A stretch of DNA of 64,000 nucleotides from Paenibacillus sambharensis (GCF_003233845.1 NZ_QKRB01000057.1:62001-126000), one strand, 5' to 3'; counted from the stretch's first letter, positions 36,358-46,165 are shown. The notes: generated from the letters alone by a model not told the origin. Translations and numbers: made by a program.

Positions 36358-38391
36358 ATGAAAGTTAAAGATTTAGCTATATTGATCGGTATCATAGGCA
36401 TTGTGCTGATGATGGTCATCCCGGTACCGCTTGTGATGATGGATTTTCTTCTGATCGTCAACATATCCGCGGCATTGATGATTCTGCTGATCGCTATGAA
36501 TACGCAGAAGGCGCTGGATTTCAGCATATTCCCTGCCTTACTGCTTATCACGACATTGTTCCGGCTGGCGCTTAATGTCTCCTCTACCCGAAACATTTTG
36601 TCCAAGGCAGAAGGTGGAGATGTAGTCGAGACGTTCGGTCGTTTCGTGGCAGGTAACCAGATTGCGGTTGGTTTTGTCGTCTTCCTCATCCTGGTCGTTG
36701 TGCAGTTCATCGTGATCACCAAAGGCTCTGAACGGGTAGCAGAGGTTGCAGCCCGCTTCACCCTCGATGCGATGCCTGGTAAACAGATGAGTATAGACGC
36801 TGACTTGAACTCGGGATTGATTAATGAACAGCAAGCCCGTGACCGCCGCGAAAAAATCGAACGGGAAGCGGATTTTTACGGGGCAATGGACGGTGCCAGC
36901 AAATTTGTTAAAGGCGACGCCATCGCTTCAATCGTCATTCTTATTATTAACCTTCTTGGCGGCTTTGTAATCGGGATGTCGGTGCACGGCATGCCATTTT
37001 CCGAAGCCTTAGAAACGTATTCGATCTTGACGATTGGCGATGGTCTGGTGAGTCAGATCCCCGCGCTTCTTATATCTACGGCAGCTGGCCTGATTGTAAC
37101 GAGAGCTGCTTCTGAAGGCAATCTGGCCTATGATCTTTCGAACCAGATGCTGCAGCAGCCGAAGCTGCTGTACATTGTAGCCGGTACGGTTGCGCTGCTG
37201 GGGCTTGCAACACCAATTGGACCTGTAGCCACGCTGCCTTTTGCCGGGGTGCTTGTGTTCGCAGGATACCGCATGTCAGCCAATCTGGCGAAGAAGCAGC
37301 AGGAAGAAGAGCTTATTATTGAAGAACAGCAGATCGAAGAGGTGCGCAGTCCTGAAAGTGTCATCAGCCTGCTGCAGGTTGATCCTATCGAATTCGAATT
37401 TGGTTACGGCTTGATCCCGCTTGCTGATACTCAGCAGGGAGGGGATCTCCTCGACCGGATTATCATGATTCGCAGGCAGTGTGCACTTGAGCTTGGACTG
37501 GTTGTACCGGTTATCCGGATCCGGGATAACATTCAGCTCAAACCGAATGAGTACGTGATCAAAATCAAAGGTAATACAGTAGCAAGGGGAGAACTGCTTC
37601 TTAATCATTACCTGGCAATGAGCCCCGGCTATGATGACGAATCGATCATTGGCATCGAAACCCAGGAGCCTGCATTCGGGCTTCCGGCCCTCTGGATCGA
37701 TGAGGTGACGAAGGAGCGGGCGGAGGTTTCCGGCTATACGGTCGTTGATCCCCCTTCCGTTGTTGCAACTCATCTGACGGAAATTATCAAACGGCACGCG
37801 CATGAGCTGATTGGGCGTCAGGAGACGAAGGCGCTGGTTGAGAATGTGAAGGAGTCTTACCCGGCACTTGTTGATGAGCTAATCCCGAATATCCTGACTG
37901 TCGGTGATATTCAGAAAGTTCTTGTTAAGCTGCTGCGTGAGAAAATTTCGATCCGGGATCTTGTCACCATATTCGAGACGCTTGCCGACCATGGCAATTA
38001 TACGAAAGATCCCGATGTTCTTACCGAGTATGTACGGCAGTCGCTGTCCAGACAGATTACCAACCAGTTCTCCGCTGCCGGCGAGTCGCTGAAGGTTATA
38101 ACAGTCGGTCCTTCGCTTGAGAAGAAGATTGCCGAAGGTGTGCAGCAGACGGATCAGGGAAGCTATCTCGCGCTTGATCCTGTATCAACCCAACAGATTT
38201 ATCATCGTCTGAATGAACAGGTTACAAGGCAGCTGCAGTCTGGACAACAGCCGATCGTGCTGGCGTCTCCGACGATCCGCATGTACTTAAGGCAGCTGGT
38301 CGAACGAACCATGCAGGACATTCCCGTCTTATCTTACAGTGAATTGGAACCAAGCGTTGAAGTCCAAAGCGTAGGGGTGGTGAACCTATGA
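36358..38391 (+). CDS. flhA: Flagellar export gate protein FlhA
   Basis: 677 residues: about eight N-terminal membrane helices, and the highly conserved cytoplasmic loop (FTLDAMPGKQMSIDADLNSGLI...RREKIEREADFYGAMDGASKFVKGDAIA). The large cytosolic domain from about 330 includes YVIKIKGNTVARGELLLNHYLAM and LPALWIDEVTKERAE. It is the docking platform for chaperone-substrate complexes. Start ATG 36358 lies 9 bases after AGGAAGG. It overlaps flhF by 4 bases. Confidence 0.97.
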   Translation: MKVKDLAILIGIIGIVLMMVIPVPLVMMDFLLIVNISAALMILLIAMNTQKALDFSIFPALLLITTLFRLALNVSSTRNILSKAEGGDVVETFGRFVAGNQIAVGFVVFLILVVVQFIVITKGSERVAEVAARFTLDAMPGKQMSIDADLNSGLINEQQARDRREKIEREADFYGAMDGASKFVKGDAIASIVILIINLLGGFVIGMSVHGMPFSEALETYSILTIGDGLVSQIPALLISTAAGLIVTRAASEGNLAYDLSNQMLQQPKLLYIVAGTVALLGLATPIGPVATLPFAGVLVFAGYRMSANLAKKQQEEELIIEEQQIEEVRSPESVISLLQVDPIEFEFGYGLIPLADTQQGGDLLDRIIMIRRQCALELGLVVPVIRIRDNIQLKPNEYVIKIKGNTVARGELLLNHYLAMSPGYDDESIIGIETQEPAFGLPALWIDEVTKERAEVSGYTVVDPPSVVATHLTEIIKRHAHELIGRQETKALVENVKESYPALVDELIPNILTVGDIQKVLVKLLREKISIRDLVTIFETLADHGNYTKDPDVLTEYVRQSLSRQITNQFSAAGESLKVITVGPSLEKKIAEGVQQTDQGSYLALDPVSTQQIYHRLNEQVTRQLQSGQQPIVLASPTIRMYLRQLVERTMQDIPVLSYSELEPSVEVQSVGVVNL

Positions 38392-39725
38392 GGGTGAAAA
38401 GGTATATTGTCAATGATGTTCCGGAGGCGCTGCCGTTAATCCGCAGTGAGCTGGGCAAGGATGCAGTGATCTTGAACACCAAGGAAATATTCGTAGGCGG
38501 CTTCATGGGCATGTTCCGTAAGAAGAAGATGGAGGTCATTGCCGCCATAGAATCCGGAGCGGCGGCGCCCAAGCCGAAGCAAGCGGCGCCTAAGAGTCCG
38601 GTCAAACAGCAGGCTAGCGGCAGTAGTATGCCGGCAGTGGCCGACCCGCTCAGCAAGCAAGCGGCGCGGGCTTCATCGGCTGAGAGGGCTGGCGCTATGC
38701 CCGCTGCCTCATCCGCAGTAAGCCTTGAAGCTGGCGGCAATGAAGACCTGATGGCGCTGTTGAAGCAGGCAGCTGCTCAAGCGGCGGTACAGACAACTGT
38801 GCAGGAAGCTAAGCCGGCAGAACGTCCGCAAGTCAAACAGCAGTCAGCAGATCAGTCAGCCGTACTTGATGAGCTGAAGGAAATGAAGGAGCTGGTGGTC
38901 CGGCTTGCCAAGCAGCAGGACAGCCGCAACGAACCGGAGAATCTGGCACCGCTGCGGAGCAGGCTTCTTGAACAGGAAGTCGAGGAGATATGGGTTGACA
39001 AGCTGGTCGAAGAGCTCCTTGAGCATCCCGATTACAGTCCTGAAGGTAGTGCTGAGTCTGTCCTCGATACAGCTGGTTCGATCCTGGCCGGATGGATGAA
39101 GCCGTTCGAGACAGCCGGAGTCGAATATGCCGGTCGTGTAGTTCATGTTGTGGGCCCTACAGGGGTTGGCAAGACGACGACAATTGCAAAGCTCGCTGCT
39201 GAACAATCATTGAAGCATAAACGCAAGGTGGGTCTGATCACATCCGACACATATCGGATCGCAGCGGTCGATCAGCTCCGGACATACGCTAACATTCTCA
39301 ACATTCCGCTTCAAATTGTGTTCTCGCCGGCTGAACTGAACCGGGCTTACAAGGAGCTGGAAGACCGTGAGCTGGTCTTCATGGACACGGCGGGACGGAA
39401 CTTCCGCAATGACCTTTATGTATCTGAAGTGAACAGCCTGATGCAAGCTGGAGACAGCAAGGATACCTATCTTGTGCTCAGCCTTACCGGCAAGACGAGG
39501 GACATGGAGGCGGTGGCGGAGCGCTTCTCGCAGTACGGTGTCGGCAAGCTGATATTCACAAAAATGGACGAAACCGATACCTATGGAGCCGTTCTGAATA
39601 TGTCGATGAAGCATCAGCTGAAGACCGCTTATATAACTTACGGGCAAAATGTACCGGATGACATTGAACCATTTCAGTCAGACACCTTTGTAAAACAGCT
39701 ATTGGGGGCGTCCGCTCATGAATGA
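38388..39725 (+). CDS. flhF: SRP-type GTPase FlhF
   Basis: 445 residues. The N-terminal segment MRVKRYIVNDVPEALPLIRSELGKDAVILNTKE is the FlhF B-domain start. An Ala/Gln/Lys-rich linker spans about 55-160. The NG domain has G1 [15 protein letters not shown], then ITSDTYRIAAVDQLRTYANIL, MDTAGRNFRND and FTKMDETDTYGAVLNM. It places or numbers flagella with FlhG. It overlaps flhA and flhG. Confidence 0.96.
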   Translation: MRVKRYIVNDVPEALPLIRSELGKDAVILNTKEIFVGGFMGMFRKKKMEVIAAIESGAAAPKPKQAAPKSPVKQQASGSSMPAVADPLSKQAARASSAERAGAMPAASSAVSLEAGGNEDLMALLKQAAAQAAVQTTVQEAKPAERPQVKQQSADQSAVLDELKEMKELVVRLAKQQDSRNEPENLAPLRSRLLEQEVEEIWVDKLVEELLEHPDYSPEGSAESVLDTAGSILAGWMKPFETAGVEYAGRVVHVVGPTGVGKTTTIAKLAAEQSLKHKRKVGLITSDTYRIAAVDQLRTYANILNIPLQIVFSPAELNRAYKELEDRELVFMDTAGRNFRNDLYVSEVNSLMQAGDSKDTYLVLSLTGKTRDMEAVAERFSQYGVGKLIFTKMDETDTYGAVLNMSMKHQLKTAYITYGQNVPDDIEPFQSDTFVKQLLGASAHE

Positions 39726-40578
39726 TCAGGCACATGCTCTCCGCAGACTTGTGGAGGTGCAGGGTACGGATGCGGGTGCCAGATCGACCCGGATTCTTAC
39801 GGTGACAAGCGGCAAAGGAGGAGTGGGCAAGTCGAATTTCAGCTTGAACTTCGCCTTGTCCATGCAGAAGCTCGGCAAGCGTGTACTGGTATTCGATGCT
39901 GATATCGGAATGGCCAACATTGATGTGCTGATGGGCTGCTCGACTCCTTACAACCTGTATCATCTGCTGAAGAGAGACAAAACGATATGGGATATTATCC
40001 ATGAAGGTCCGCTTGGTCTGCATTTTATAGCCGGCGGCTCGGGATTTAAGGATTTGCTTGATTTATCAGACGAAGAGCTGGATTATTTCGGTGATCAGAT
40101 CGGCAAGCTTCACGGCCACTATGATTTTATCTTATTTGATACAGGGGCAGGTCTATCCCGGGAAACGGTGAAATTCATCGTTGCGGCACAAGAAACCATC
40201 GTAGTAACGACACCGGAGCCAACATCCATAACCGATGCTTACGCCCTCATTAAGATGGTGAAGTCCATGAACCACCAGGTTGATTTCAAGTTAATCGTCA
40301 ACCGGGCAGTGGACAACCGCGAGGGCAAGCAGACTGCAGACAAGATTGGATTGGTCGCAAGGCAGTTCTTGCAGATGGATATTCCGGTACTCGGTGTTGT
40401 GATGGATGACCCTTCGGTGACAAAGGCTGTGAAGAAGCAGGTGCCCTTTACGCTGGCTTTCCCTTCTGGCAGTGCGTCCCGGGGTGTAGAAGATATCGCG
40501 AGGCGTTTCCTGGCGGCTGAAACCGTCACCCGGGGGGGCGGAATCAAAGGATTTATACACCGTATGTTCAGACTATAA
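39718..40578 (+). CDS. flhG: MinD/ParA-type ATPase FlhG (YlxH)
   Basis: 286 residues. The deviant Walker A is TSGKGGVGKSNFSLNFAL, the switch region VFDADIGMANIDVLMG, and FILFDTGAGLSRETVKFIVAA follows. The N-terminal helix (DQAHALRRLVEVQ) is the FlhF-activating segment. A C-terminal amphipathic membrane-targeting helix (GIKGFIHRMFRL) is visible. It overlaps flhF by 8 bases. Confidence 0.95.
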   Translation: MNDQAHALRRLVEVQGTDAGARSTRILTVTSGKGGVGKSNFSLNFALSMQKLGKRVLVFDADIGMANIDVLMGCSTPYNLYHLLKRDKTIWDIIHEGPLGLHFIAGGSGFKDLLDLSDEELDYFGDQIGKLHGHYDFILFDTGAGLSRETVKFIVAAQETIVVTTPEPTSITDAYALIKMVKSMNHQVDFKLIVNRAVDNREGKQTADKIGLVARQFLQMDIPVLGVVMDDPSVTKAVKKQVPFTLAFPSGSASRGVEDIARRFLAAETVTRGGGIKGFIHRMFRL

Positions 40579-40605
40579 TTTAATCCTTTGCTAGGGGTGA
40601 GCAGC

Positions 40606-42018
40606 ATGACGCCTTACCGTATATTAATTGTTGATGATTCTGCCTTTATGCGAAAGCTGTTCTCCGATATTATCACTCAGGATTCGTCCTTTACGATTGT
40701 AGGTACTGCATCTACGGGAGCAGAGGCAGTCCGGTTAGTAGAAGCGCTTAATCCGGATGCTGTGACGCTGGACCTTGAGATGCCTGAGATGAATGGGTTG
40801 GAAGCCTTGAAGATTATCATGGCGAAGAAGCCGACTCCGGTCATTATGCTGTCGGGAATCAGTGAGGATAACACGCGGCAAACCATTGCTGCTCTGCAGC
40901 TTGGCGCATTTGATTTTATCAGGAAGCCGTCAGGGATTACCGATGATATTGCGAGCGTGGCAGAGGCGCTAATCATCCGCTTGAAGCTTGCGGTCAGTGT
41001 CAGAAAGCATCAACCGGTGCTGAAGATACCTGACAAGCCGGTTTCCCTGACCATAATTCGCGGAGATGATGCAGCTGATAAGAAGCCCAAGCCGCAGGCA
41101 CCAGCCCCTCCTCCGGCCGCTCCACAAAAGGCTAAGATGCAGGACAGATTGACCGGTAAAAGCCCGGCAACAAGCCGTCAAGCGGATGTAACACCGGCCG
41201 AGCCGGCCAATCCGCTGGAGCATCCGGCAGCACCTCTGAAACCGACAGGTCTGCAGAAAGCTGTGCAGCCTGGCAGAGAAGCGGGACATAATGCAGCTGG
41301 GGAGCCGTTTAACGGGCTAACAAAGCCCAGAGCTGCTGATCAAGCAGCGGCAGCAGGTTCAACCCGGGGAAAGACGGCCGAACGTACCGTTAAACCGGAT
41401 GCTCCGCCGGCAGCCGCAATGAAGAAAACACATGCGGCAAGCTTCCGGCACCTGGTTGCTATTGGTACATCGACCGGGGGGCCGCGGGCGCTTCATCAAG
41501 TGCTGTCATCTCTGCCGGGCAGCCTGCCTGCTCCGGTTCTGATCGTGCAGCACATGCCGCCCAAATTTACGCATTCACTCGCCCAGCGCCTGGATTCGTA
41601 CAGCGAACTGACCGTGAAGGAGGCAGAGCAGGGAGACGTGCTTGCTGCCGGGGTTGTCTACATAGCACCCGGAGGCTATCACATGAAACTGCAGAAGGAC
41701 GGCGGCTTGTACCGCATCCGGCTGACTGAGGATCCCGCCCGTAACGGGCATCGCCCTTCCGTTGATGTGCTGTTCGAATCGCTGCTCCCTTACAGCGAGC
41801 TTAACCGGCACGCTGTTATTATGACAGGCATGGGAAGCGATGGTGCCAAGGGAATGAAGGCGCTGGCGGAGAACGGTGCGAAGTCGACGATCGCAGAGTC
41901 GGAAGAAACCTGTATTGTTTACGGGATGCCGAGGTCAGCCGTGGAAGGGGGCGCCGTCAAAACCGTTCTGCCCTTGCAAGGCATAGCAGGACAGATCGTC
42001 TCTGCGGTGATGAAATAA
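40606..42018 (+). CDS. cheB: Chemotaxis protein-glutamate methylesterase CheB
   Basis: 470 residues. The receiver domain (1-120) carries D56 in VTLDLEMPEMNG. An unusually long linker rich in Pro, Ala, Gly, Lys and Thr spans about 150-280. The methylesterase domain has catalytic S289 in IGTSTGGPRAL, QHMPPKFTHSLAQRLD, and the catalytic Asp region MTGMGSDGAKGM. It demethylates or deamidates chemoreceptors. Length exceeds B. subtilis CheB (357) because of the linker. Start ATG 40606 follows AGGGGTGA. Confidence 0.95.
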   Translation: MTPYRILIVDDSAFMRKLFSDIITQDSSFTIVGTASTGAEAVRLVEALNPDAVTLDLEMPEMNGLEALKIIMAKKPTPVIMLSGISEDNTRQTIAALQLGAFDFIRKPSGITDDIASVAEALIIRLKLAVSVRKHQPVLKIPDKPVSLTIIRGDDAADKKPKPQAPAPPPAAPQKAKMQDRLTGKSPATSRQADVTPAEPANPLEHPAAPLKPTGLQKAVQPGREAGHNAAGEPFNGLTKPRAADQAAAAGSTRGKTAERTVKPDAPPAAAMKKTHAASFRHLVAIGTSTGGPRALHQVLSSLPGSLPAPVLIVQHMPPKFTHSLAQRLDSYSELTVKEAEQGDVLAAGVVYIAPGGYHMKLQKDGGLYRIRLTEDPARNGHRPSVDVLFESLLPYSELNRHAVIMTGMGSDGAKGMKALAENGAKSTIAESEETCIVYGMPRSAVEGGAVKTVLPLQGIAGQIVSAVMK

Positions 42019-42061
42019 AAAGCTTACAGCAAGTTACAGTCCAACAGGAGGTGCAATGGGA

Positions 42062-44111
42062 ATGGATATGAATGCGTATTTGTCCATGTTTATTGATGAG
42101 TCCAACGATCATCTTCAATCACTCAATGAAAATCTGCTAAAGCTGGAAAGTGCTCCTGATGATATCAGTATTGTACAGATTATTTTCCGGTCTGCTCACA
42201 CGCTTAAGGGTATGTCAGCTACGATGGGGTTTGAAGATCTGGCTGCCTTGACTCACGAGATGGAGAATGTCCTGGATCTTGTCCGAAACAACAAGCTTAA
42301 GATGGATGACTTCATCTTCGATACGCTGTTCAAGGGCTTAGATGCGCTGGATGCAATGGTCCAGGACGTGGTTGGCGGAGGCACTGGTAAAGCGGATGTT
42401 TCGGCAATCGTTACGAATCTCAAGGCCATTGTGAGTCCGGATTATAAAACGCAGGGCGCGCCTAAAGCGGAAGCGGCATCCGCCCCTGAGAAATCTGGCG
42501 GGGAAGCAGGAGCGGATATTGAGCTTGACCAGTTCCAAATTTCTGTACTGAAGCAGTCCATTGAAACCGGTCATCAGGTGTTCCACATTCAGGTAACTGT
42601 ACAGGAAACCTGCATGCTTAAGGCAGTTCGTGCTTATATGGTGTTTGAACTTCTTGAGCAAAGCGGGGAAGTAGTGAAATCTGAACCGTCCGTACAGGAT
42701 ATCGAGCAGGAGAAATTTGACCGTTCCTTCTCGGTTTATCTCATCACCCAGCATACTTCTGAAGACTTGAAGTCGCGGATTGAGAATATTTCAGAGATCG
42801 AGTCGGCTCAGGTAACGGTTATGGATGAAGAATCCATCGGCATGCTGTCTAAGCCATCAAGACCTGAGACAGCAAAGCCTGCGGCACAGAAGGATGCATC
42901 TGAAGCCAAGCCAACTGCCGGAGCACCAGCAGCAGGCGGAGGCGGAGGAGCAGCAGCAGTAACCAAAACGATTCGTGTCGACATCGATCGTCTGGATGTG
43001 CTGATGAACCTGTTCAGCGAACTGCTGATTGACCGTGTACGGCTCGAGCAGCTGGCAAGCGAAATCAAACGCGGTGATCTCACAGAGACCGTTGAGCATA
43101 TGGCAAGAGTCAGCGGAGATCTGCAGAACATCGTACTGAAGCTGCGGATGGTGCCGGTGGAATCGGTATTCAACCGCTTCCCGAGAATGGTGCGGGATCT
43201 GGCGAAGACACTTGAGAAGAAGATCGACCTGATTATCTCCGGTGCTGAGACAGAGCTTGACAGAACCGTCATTGACGAGATTGGCGACCCGCTGGTTCAT
43301 TTGCTCCGCAACTCGCTCGATCATGGTATTGAGTCGGTGGAGAAACGGGTGGAGGCTGGCAAGCCTGAAACCGGAACAGTCAACCTGCGCGCCTTCCACA
43401 GCGGCAATAACGTATTCATTGAGATTGAAGATGACGGCGCAGGCATCAACCGTGAACGTGTTCTCAGCATTGCGGTGAAGAACGGCGTAATCACAGCTGA
43501 ACAAGGTGCGGGAATGACAGACGAGGAAGTATACATGCTCCTCTTACGCTCCAGGATTCAGTACGGCAGATAAGATCTCGGATATCTCCGGTCGCGGTGT
43601 TGGGCTGGATGTTGTTAAGTCCAAGATTAATTCACTGGGTGGTGCTGTAAGCGTCAAATCCCAGCTTGGCAAAGGAACGATCTTCTCGATCCAGCTTCCG
43701 CTTACGCTGTCGATTATCTCAGCGATGCTGATCAAGCTGGGCAGTGAGAAATATGCGATTCCGCTGTCTTCTATTATGGAGACGTCCATTGTCCGCCGTG
43801 ACCAGGTACACCATATACACGGCAGCAGCATGATTGAGTTTAGAGGCGCCATTATTCCGGTCGTATCGCTCAGCAAGCTGCTGGAATCACCAGATTTCGA
43901 TGAGCTTACCGAAAATGAAACCGAGGTTGTCATCATCCGCAAGGGTGAGAAGTGGGCAGCCGTCATGGTGGATGAATTTATCGGGCAAAGTGATATCGTG
44001 TTGAAACCGCTCGGCAAATATTTGTCGAATACTGCTGTCGTTTCAGGCGCTACGATTCTCGGAGACGGTCAAGTTGCTCTCATTATTGATCCGAATGCAC
44101 TGATTAAGTAA
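42062..44111 (+). pseudogene. cheA: Chemotaxis histidine kinase CheA, interrupted by a one-base insertion near 43546
   Basis: CheA phosphorylates CheY and CheB in response to receptors. The first frame (to stop at 43573) has P1 with the phosphorylated H46 in FRSAHTLKGMSATMGF, a P2 region, P3, and the N box (HLLRNSLDHGIES) and G1 box (EIEDDGAGINRERV) of P4. At 43541-43550 the sequence reads MLLLRSRIQYGR then stop. Removing the A at 43546 gives [29 protein letters not shown], the expected F and G2 boxes. The other frame then runs on without a stop through the CheW-like P5 domain (LIKLGSEKYAIPLSSIMETS...) to 44111. Start ATG 42062 (MDMNAYL) matches B. subtilis CheA; ATG 42056 is possible. Either a real frameshift or a sequence error; as given, no full-length kinase is encoded. 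Confidence 0.9.
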
Positions 44112-44148
44112 AAGAGTTTCCTTACAAGAACTTTAGGAGGGTTATCCC

Positions 44149-44610
44149 ATGGGTGAGGAATTAAAGGTTATTATATTTGGTCTTGCAAGCGAATATTACG
44201 GCGTTGAGGTTGACAAGGTGCGGACAATCGAGCGGATGATGCCGATTACCCGCGTACCGAAGACACCTGCATTTATTAAAGGAGTCATTAATCTGCGCGG
44301 CGTAGTTATTCCGGTGATTGATTTGCGCGGCCGCTTCGACATGGAGCAGGCGGAAGCTACCGAAAACTCAAGGATCATCATTGTAGCTGTCAACGATCTT
44401 GAAGTGGGCTTCATCGTGGATTCGGCTAACGATGTCATCGACATTGACTCCGATGCCATTGATACACCGCCAGAAGTGATCGGCGGCATTAGAGCCAGAT
44501 ATTTGCGCGGCGTTGCCAAGCTGAATGATGGCAGACTGCTCGTTATGCTTAACTTGGCCGAAGTATTGAACAAAGAAGAGATCGTCCAGATCGAACAGTT
44601 CGAGGACTAG
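44149..44610 (+). CDS. cheW: Chemotaxis coupling protein CheW
   Basis: 153-residue SH3-like domain with FGLASEYYGVEVDKVRTIERMMPITRVP, FIKGVINLRGVVIPVIDLRGRF and VGFIVDSANDVIDI. It couples receptors to CheA. Start ATG 44149 follows AGGAGGGTTATCCC. cheC begins 3 bases after its stop. Confidence 0.97.
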   Translation: MGEELKVIIFGLASEYYGVEVDKVRTIERMMPITRVPKTPAFIKGVINLRGVVIPVIDLRGRFDMEQAEATENSRIIIVAVNDLEVGFIVDSANDVIDIDSDAIDTPPEVIGGIRARYLRGVAKLNDGRLLVMLNLAEVLNKEEIVQIEQFED

Positions 44611-44613
44611 GTT

Positions 44614-45234
44614 TTGAACCCGGTCAATGAATTTTCCCATTTCAAGATGGATGTCTTAAAAGAAGTCGGGAATATCGGGGCAGGTAACGCGGCCACTGCC
44701 CTCTCCCGCCTGCTGGACAAGCCGGTTGATATGGGTGTACCTACGGTTGCTCTCGTCCCGTTCGAGGAAATAGCCGATCGGGTCGGCGGCTCCGAGCAAA
44801 TTGTCGTCGCTGTATTTCTGCGCGTTGAAGGTGATGCGCCTGGCAACATGTTTTTCATCATCCAGGAAGAATCGGCGAAGAGACTGCTCAGCAATCTCTT
44901 GTCGATCGAGCTGGATAACGGATTGACTTACTCCGAGATGGAATTTTCGGCTCTGAGTGAAATTGGTAATATACTGGCAGGCTCTTACTTATCTTCGCTG
45001 GCTGATTTCACGAAGCTTTCCATGGCGCCGACCGTTCCTTCACTGGCTGTAGATATGGCCGGAGCTATTCTCAGCTACGGACTGCTGCAGTTTGGGACGA
45101 TGGGCGATGATGCGCTTCTCATTGAAACTTCCTTTCTGGAGGACAAAGAAGAGGTGGAAGGCCATTTCTTCCTGATCCCCGATCCGGAATCATTCGAGAA
45201 AATCTTCCTTGCACTAGGAGTGCCGACGGAATGA
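44614..45234 (+). CDS. cheC: CheY-P phosphatase CheC
   Basis: 206 residues. Two phosphatase helices carry the E...N signatures: DVLKEVGNIGAGNAATALSRLL and FSALSEIGNILAGSYLSSLADF. CheC dephosphorylates CheY-P and partners CheD in Bacillus-type adaptation. Start TTG 44614 is near GAGGACTAGG. The stop overlaps the cheD start (ATGA). Confidence 0.95.
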   Translation: MNPVNEFSHFKMDVLKEVGNIGAGNAATALSRLLDKPVDMGVPTVALVPFEEIADRVGGSEQIVVAVFLRVEGDAPGNMFFIIQEESAKRLLSNLLSIELDNGLTYSEMEFSALSEIGNILAGSYLSSLADFTKLSMAPTVPSLAVDMAGAILSYGLLQFGTMGDDALLIETSFLEDKEEVEGHFFLIPDPESFEKIFLALGVPTE

Positions 45235-45719
45235 AACAACAAATCAAAGTAGGAATGGCCGATCTGAACATAGCTGCCGAAGGGGAAGTACTCAAAACGA
45301 CAGGTCTTGGTTCCTGCGTTGGTTTGACGCTGTATGATTCAACCGCTAAGGTAGCGGGAATGGCCCACATCATGCTGCCTTCCTCGGAAATCGCGAGGGA
45401 GGAGAACTTCAATAAGGCCAAATACGCCGATACGGCGCTCCCGATGCTGATTGAGCACATGCTGAAGCTGGGTGCCTCGATTGGCAGAATGACTGCCAAG
45501 ATCGCAGGAGGAGCTCAGATGTTTATGTTTGCGGGACAGCAGGATACGATGAGAATCGGTCCGCGTAATGTGGAAACCTGCAAAACGCTGCTTGGCGGGT
45601 ATTCAATCCGTCTGGCGGCAGAGGATACGGGGGCCAATTATGGCCGTACGATTGAGCTGGACAGCTCGAATGGAATTCTGTTGATCCGGAGTGTCCAGCA
45701 CGGTGTAAAGGAGCTGTAG
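45231..45719 (+). CDS. cheD: Chemoreceptor glutamine deamidase CheD
   Basis: 162 residues. The catalytic cysteine is in TTGLGSCVGLTLYD and the histidine in GMAHIMLP; KIAGGAQMF and IGPRNVETCK are further family marks. CheD deamidates receptor glutamines and is regulated by CheC/CheY-P. It is coupled to cheC and followed after one base by the next gene. Confidence 0.96.
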   Translation: MKQQIKVGMADLNIAAEGEVLKTTGLGSCVGLTLYDSTAKVAGMAHIMLPSSEIAREENFNKAKYADTALPMLIEHMLKLGASIGRMTAKIAGGAQMFMFAGQQDTMRIGPRNVETCKTLLGGYSIRLAAEDTGANYGRTIELDSSNGILLIRSVQHGVKEL

Positions 45720-45720
45720 C

Positions 45721-46146
45721 ATGCTGGGGTCAGTGCGCTGGAATCTTGTAATCGGCGGAGCCGGAATGCTTCTGACATTCCTCGTCTCGCTTGGAAAGAA
45801 TGGATTTGCCATTTCGTCATTGCGCGGGCTGTATGCGTTCATCGCCCTTTTTCTGATTGGCTTCTTATTTCGAGCAGTTTTATCCTTAATCGTTGGAGGT
45901 TCTCCTGCACCGGTTATGGAGACGTCATCAGCAGGCCTCGGCGGCCAAGTTGATGCTGTTACACCGGATGAAGGCGAGGACCTGAACGATCTGCTCAAAT
46001 CGCAGCTGGAAGGCAGTTTGGAGCCGGATCGAAGCGAAGAGAATGCTTTCAAGCCATTTGAGCCTAAACGGCTTGTTTCGACACAGAATAAAAATCCGGA
46101 AGAATTGGCGAACGCTCTTCGCCATCTATCAGAAGAAGGGAAATGA
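45721..46146 (+). CDS. Unidentified two-helix membrane protein between cheD and sigD
   Basis: 141 residues that I do not recognise. Two hydrophobic segments lie at about 8-24 (LVIGGAGMLLTFLVSLG) and 36-58 (GLYAFIALFLIGFLFRAVLSLIV). An acidic, disordered-looking tail follows, with DEGEDLNDLLKSQLEGSLEPD and a C-terminal helix NPEELANALRHLSEEGK. B. subtilis has sigD directly after cheD, so this gene is an addition to the cluster. Start ATG 45721 follows AAAGGAG, and spacing implies co-transcription with chemotaxis genes. A motility-related role is only suggested by position. Confidence 0.75.
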   Translation: MLGSVRWNLVIGGAGMLLTFLVSLGKNGFAISSLRGLYAFIALFLIGFLFRAVLSLIVGGSPAPVMETSSAGLGGQVDAVTPDEGEDLNDLLKSQLEGSLEPDRSEENAFKPFEPKRLVSTQNKNPEELANALRHLSEEGK

Positions 46147-46165
46147 CCGAACGGATGAAAGGAAT

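Noticed and set aside
43541-43573. Programmed frameshift in cheA
   Set aside because: No slippery heptamer, no rare-codon/stop pair at the shift point and no obvious stimulatory hairpin; CheA is not known to need frameshifting. A mutation or sequence error fits better.
43725-44111. Separate CheW-like gene after the cheA stop
   Set aside because: The frame is continuous upstream of 43725 with CheA P4 sequence, so this is the C-terminal part of broken cheA and not an independent gene; no ribosome binding site precedes the ATG.
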